Origin: Aporhodopirellula aestuarii
Lineage (GTDB): Bacteria; Planctomycetota; Planctomycetia; Pirellulales; Pirellulaceae
NCBI RefSeq assembly: GCF_023701485.1
Contig: NZ_JAMQBK010000060.1
Span: forward strand, 62,001 to 126,000
Direction: 5' to 3'
Length of the DNA stretch: 64,000 nucleotides
The translations under genes were made by a program, and so were the position numbers. Below, one piece after another: positions 60,573 to 64,000 of the stretch. The number at the start of each line of letters is the position of its first letter. The stretch's first letter is position 1. The notes below the pieces were generated by a model. The model made no database searches and was not told where the DNA came from. It worked only from the letters and a program-made list of their open reading frames with translations.

Positions 60573-62102
60573 ATGGCAACTTTCATGCTCGACGAAGTTC
60601 TTCAACACCGGTTAACGACCTCAAACGATCACGCTTTGCGAGCCGACGGTGATTATGTGCTGTACTGGATGATCGCCCAGCGGCGATTGACTTACAATTT
60701 TGCCCTACAGCATGCAATCGATCGTGCAATCGAATTTAGCCGTCCACTGCTGATCTTTGAGCCGCTTCGTGTCCGTTATCAATGGGCGAGCGATCGCATC
60801 CATCGTTTTGTTATTGAGGGGATGCGGGACAATGCCCAATCTGCGAGGCGCGTCGGTATTGCGTACTACCCCTACGTGGAACCCAAACCTGGCCACGGCA
60901 CACCGTTGCTACATCAATTGGCCAACCGCGCCTGTGTGGTCGTGACAGACGAATACCCTTGCTTCTTTTTGCCGACGATGATCGAAGCGGTCAAAGAACG
61001 GATCCCGGCGAGACTCGAGCTCGTCGATGGTAACGGTATCCTACCGCTTCGGCTTGCTGAAAAAACATATACCGTCGCTCACAGCTATCGTCGGTATATG
61101 CAAAAAAATGTACTCGATGCTCTCGATCGAGTTCCCTCTGCAACTCCCCTGCCCTGCCCTGCTCTGCCCTCCCCTGCCCCGATCGAGTCCAAGAACATCC
61201 GTCCGGTCGATGGCTTCCTCGCATCGAATATAATTTCACGGAAGATACTCGATCGCTGGCCGGCCGCCGATTTCGAACGGCTCCTTGATCAAGGCGGCAT
61301 TTCAGAAATACCGATCGACCATGACGTGGTTCCTTCACCGGTTTGTCCAGGCGGGACGATCGAAGCGGAACGACGATTGGCTGATTTCCTTGATCATAAA
61401 CTCGATCGCTATGGCGATGACCGCAATCATCCTGATGAACACGCCACATCCGGTCTCAGTCCACATTTGCATTTCGGCCATATCTCCGCTCATGAGATGG
61501 TGCTCAAACTCTTCGAGCGTGAAGAATGGTCTCCTGAGAATGCATCCAAGCCCAACGGGAAAAACCATGACTTTTGGAACGTCAGCGAACCGGCGGAAGG
61601 GTTTCTTGACCAGGTACTGACATGGCGTGAGATCGGGTTTAATTGGGCGTTCAAAAATCCCGACACGTATGACAAGTTGGAATCGCTTCCCGATTGGGCT
61701 CAAAAGTCACTCCGGGCGACCGCTGACGACGAACGGCCCTTTCTCTATTCACTCGAACAATTTGAGAACGCCGACACGCATGACGAATTGTGGAACGCCG
61801 CACAAAATGAAATTGTTCGCACCGGAATGATGCACAACTACATGCGGATGTTATGGGGAAAGAAGATCTTTCACTGGACGCGGTCAGCCCAAGAAGCTCT
61901 TGATGTCATGATTCACCTCAACAACAAATATGGACTCGATGGGCGCGACCCGAATTCTTATTGCGGCATCTTATGGGTTCTCGGCCGCACCGACCGGGCC
62001 TGGGGACCGCGGCGACCGGTTTTTGGAAGCATCAGGTACATGACCAGCGACAGCGCTCGGAAGAAGCTCAAACTGAAGAAGTATCTCGAACGATTCGCTT
62101 GA
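60573..62102 (+). CDS. phr: Class II CPD photolyase
   Basis: 509 residues from the ATG at 60573; the frame continues upstream into the divergent cytochrome gene. Class II features: GDYVLYWMIAQRRLTYN at the N-terminus, TSGLSPHLHFGHIS, VLTWREIGFN, GMMHNYMRMLWGKK (FAD site) and DGRDPNSYCG followed by FGSIRYM. It repairs cyclobutane pyrimidine dimers with light using FAD. Between the antenna and FAD domains (about 190-203) there is a Pro/Leu/Ala-rich insert encoded by a pentanucleotide repeat. No signal peptide. Confidence 0.94.
   Translation: MATFMLDEVLQHRLTTSNDHALRADGDYVLYWMIAQRRLTYNFALQHAIDRAIEFSRPLLIFEPLRVRYQWASDRIHRFVIEGMRDNAQSARRVGIAYYPYVEPKPGHGTPLLHQLANRACVVVTDEYPCFFLPTMIEAVKERIPARLELVDGNGILPLRLAEKTYTVAHSYRRYMQKNVLDALDRVPSATPLPCPALPSPAPIESKNIRPVDGFLASNIISRKILDRWPAADFERLLDQGGISEIPIDHDVVPSPVCPGGTIEAERRLADFLDHKLDRYGDDRNHPDEHATSGLSPHLHFGHISAHEMVLKLFEREEWSPENASKPNGKNHDFWNVSEPAEGFLDQVLTWREIGFNWAFKNPDTYDKLESLPDWAQKSLRATADDERPFLYSLEQFENADTHDELWNAAQNEIVRTGMMHNYMRMLWGKKIFHWTRSAQEALDVMIHLNNKYGLDGRDPNSYCGILWVLGRTDRAWGPRRPVFGSIRYMTSDSARKKLKLKKYLERFA
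61147..61180 (+). repeat. CCCTG pentanucleotide repeat inside the photolyase gene
   Basis: Six units close to CCCTG, three of them exact and consecutive, plus a partial unit, lie in frame within the interdomain linker. A five-base unit changes the reading frame if copy number changes, so slippage could switch the gene off. Confidence 0.75.
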
Positions 62103-62171
62103 AACCGTCTGAAGATCAGCTCACAAGAGCCCGTTCACGTTTAACACATATCAGTCGCTCTTCAGTAGGCA

Positions 62172-62210
62172 GGCAGGAGTCATTCGCTAGTTTGCCCAAT
62201 GATTCCTGCC
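62172..62210. terminator. Hairpin between convergent photolyase and hypothetical genes
   Basis: 62172-62184 and 62198-62210 pair over 13 bp with one G-U or A-C position. It sits between the two stops and could terminate in both directions, but a clear T-run is missing. Confidence 0.5.
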
Positions 62211-62217
62211 AACCGGC

Positions 62218-63042
62218 TTAGTCCTTAAGGCTATTATCAACGTTTGACTTCGATTCGTTCGCCGAATTGGCGGGTGTCGGGTTGGCTCGATCGGCCACGA
62301 AGCTCAGCACGGTTCCCTTCATGCCATCGAATTTGAACGTGGCTGACGCATCGGCTGTTCCTTCGCTTCCTTCGAGCAAGGCGTGAACTATCAATCCTTC
62401 GTCTTCGCTGATCCGGTTTTCGACTTCCGTGATCATTACGGTTGGATTCTCGCCCAACCAAACATCCACTTTGTCGACGATCCCATCGAGTACCTCATCA
62501 TTCGCGACTTCGATAAAGGATTCATGCATGAGAGGTTTCATTTTCTCATAATTTCGCTCTAAGAGTTGGGTAAAGAACTCTTTGGTACGCTCACGATATA
62601 GCTCGTCGCTCGCCGGTCCGGTGAACCAATCGTTACCGAGCTTGTCTGGATTGATTTTGAATTTGATCAATTTGTCGTTTTGAAAAACGAACTCGCTGCT
62701 CGCCACGCCATTCTCAAAGGTCATCTCGCCTGAGGTGGTCACAACACTTTTTCCGGGTGAGCCGTCGTAATGAATGTTGAAGTTCGTGCCGGATTCAAAT
62801 TGACACTCTCCCATCACCGCGTTGACTTCTTTCATCCAAGCCAACATGACAGGTGCATCGACTTCGGTGCGGAGTGTTGGGTCGCAGAGATCGAGGAATG
62901 CTTCAGGGTCTTCCGCAACAATGGTTTCGAAGACCGGACGTTGGTAAGCTTGGGTGGCGCTGGTGGCAAAATAGAATCCAATCCCACAAAGTGCCAGCAA
63001 CAAGAATCCGGCTCCCAATACCGCAATAATGACCCATTTCAT
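62218..63042 (-). CDS. Membrane-anchored hypothetical protein
   Basis: 274 residues. One N-terminal membrane helix (about 3-27) is followed by two similar alpha/beta halves: FETIVAEDPEAFLDLCDPTL (about 39) and FFTQLLERNYEKMKPLMHES (about 151). The shape resembles DUF3887-type or NTF2-like domains. The C-terminal 20 residues are Asn/Ser-rich. No family can be named. Convergent with the photolyase gene. Confidence 0.7.
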   Translation of the reverse strand: MKWVIIAVLGAGFLLLALCGIGFYFATSATQAYQRPVFETIVAEDPEAFLDLCDPTLRTEVDAPVMLAWMKEVNAVMGECQFESGTNFNIHYDGSPGKSVVTTSGEMTFENGVASSEFVFQNDKLIKFKINPDKLGNDWFTGPASDELYRERTKEFFTQLLERNYEKMKPLMHESFIEVANDEVLDGIVDKVDVWLGENPTVMITEVENRISEDEGLIVHALLEGSEGTADASATFKFDGMKGTVLSFVADRANPTPANSANESKSNVDNSLKD

Positions 63043-63276
63043 TGCAATCTCTCCCCCCTGAAATCAGCTTCCGTTTTTGAGAGAAGCCGTGGTTGGTGGA
63101 CGTTCGAAAATCATCAAGGAAGCGACCGGGCTTGATGCTGCCCAGACACCGACCGGTCACCCTCCTTGTTTCCCAAGATAGTTAACCGAGGGACCCCCGT
63201 ATAGAATAACCGCTCACAACAAGCTCGATATGCGGTGTATAACAATCTCTCGCCACCTTTTAGCAATCCTCGAGTG

Positions 63277-64000
63277 ATGTCTCCTTTGCACACCTGTATT
63301 CCCACTTGTTTATCACCTGTGATCGACAATCGTCGACCACTCGAGCCCGCCCCGACCGAGATCGAGACGCAGTTATCATCACTCGGCAACGTCCGCGTGG
63401 TCGTTTTGGATGTGTATGGCACCTTGATCATCAGCGGCAGTGGCGACGTCGGCACGGCGGAAGATGTGCCAACGGCAACCGCCAGCCCGATCGGTTCCCA
63501 CGATCCCGTTGCTCAGGCCGTTTCGGCGTCGGGCGTCAAGGTTCTCGATCATTTGCCGTCGATGGAACAGATTCGGGCTCGCATCGAACGGGTCAATCGA
63601 TCCCGGTTATTCGACACCAATCCCCGACCCGAAGTAGAGATTTTGGATATTTGGCGAGCCGAATTCATCGAAGCCGGTCGGAGCGATATCGCCTTGGATC
63701 CTCCGCTCCTGGCCAACATCGTCGCGTGGTTTGAATCAATGATGAACCCGACATGGCCGATGCCGGGCGCCGCTGAGGCACTTGATCATCTACACGCGAG
63801 CGGCAAATCGCTCGGGATCGTCAGCAACGCCCAGGTTTTCACCATCCCGTTGGTGGAAGACTTGATCGATGGTCCGTTGGAAAGTCGGTTTGATTTGAAT
63901 CTCTGCCATTTTTCGAACCGGTATCGGGCATCAAAACCGGGGCCGTTGATGTTCGATCGTCTGGTTCGCGAAATGGCTCGCCGCAATATTGCCGCTGAAG
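63277..64000 (+). CDS. HAD-superfamily hydrolase, C-terminus beyond window
   Basis: The frame is open to the right edge, so 241 residues are seen. The ATG at 63277 follows a GTG directly upstream. Motif I is VVLDVYGTL (Asp near 45), with Tyr where phosphatases have the second Asp, as in haloacid dehalogenases. A cap region follows, then motif II GIVSNAQ (about 186) and the motif III Lys in ASKPGPLMF (about 221). The acidic motif IV is outside the window. Substrate unknown. Confidence 0.85.
   Translation, partial: MSPLHTCIPTCLSPVIDNRRPLEPAPTEIETQLSSLGNVRVVVLDVYGTLIISGSGDVGTAEDVPTATASPIGSHDPVAQAVSASGVKVLDHLPSMEQIRARIERVNRSRLFDTNPRPEVEILDIWRAEFIEAGRSDIALDPPLLANIVAWFESMMNPTWPMPGAAEALDHLHASGKSLGIVSNAQVFTIPLVEDLIDGPLESRFDLNLCHFSNRYRASKPGPLMFDRLVREMARRNIAAE

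Overview
The window looks like chromosomal DNA of a planctomycete of the Rhodopirellula/Pirellulaceae type. The main signs are a large secreted protein with the planctomycete extracellular N-terminal motif and SdrD-type repeats, a DUF1559 prepilin-like protein, two BBP7-type outer-membrane barrels, a PVC-type heme-binding c-type cytochrome, a CRTAC1/ASPIC protein, and a 23S-5S rRNA unit that is not preceded by 16S rRNA. This assignment rests on family recognition, not on a database search.

Layout. 1-7.5 kb (mostly minus strand): a gingipain-like C25 peptidase cut by the window edge, RuvX, a small membrane protein, a cyclic-nucleotide-binding protein, a secreted GH99-like protein and an FHA-GAF-histidine kinase. 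7.6-14.6 kb: a lipoprotein, an orphan rsmH, a YbgC-type thioesterase, a small hypothetical and putA. 14.9-19.2 kb (minus): a strong promoter, tRNA-Ile(GAU), tRNA-Ala(UGC), a structured leader, 23S, 5S and a terminator. 19.5-31.6 kb: a thioredoxin-domain secreted protein, alanine dehydrogenase, a BON-domain protein plus BBP7 barrel, a TrmH-type methyltransferase, a GNAT protein overlapping a DinG-like helicase, and a zinc-ribbon/alpha-beta hydrolase fusion. 31.6-38.5 kb: the SdrD-repeat protein, a divergent second BBP7 barrel and an M13 metallopeptidase.

38.8-60.3 kb holds the most interesting part, two adjacent carbohydrate-sensing and -use modules. Module 1 is a 1166-residue glycosidase/phosphorylase-like enzyme in an operon with a GPH-type sugar transporter, divergent from a LacI-family regulator. 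The divergent region carries three 16-bp operator-like palindromes, one of them perfect. Downstream of the regulator lies a DUF1559 / small lipoprotein / CRTAC1 set. Module 2 is a second LacI-family regulator with a TPR-like secreted protein on one side and a secreted retaining-type glycosidase on the other. Nearly identical 20-bp elements sit before both target genes, and one overlaps a candidate -10 box. It is followed by a LuxP/LuxQ-like pair (sugar-binding protein plus hybrid kinase, overlapping ATGA) with no ABC permease nearby, and a large c-type cytochrome/discoidin protein.

The window ends with a class II CPD photolyase containing an in-frame pentanucleotide repeat, a membrane-anchored hypothetical and a partial HAD hydrolase. 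I saw no CRISPR array, prophage, transposase or insertion sequence.
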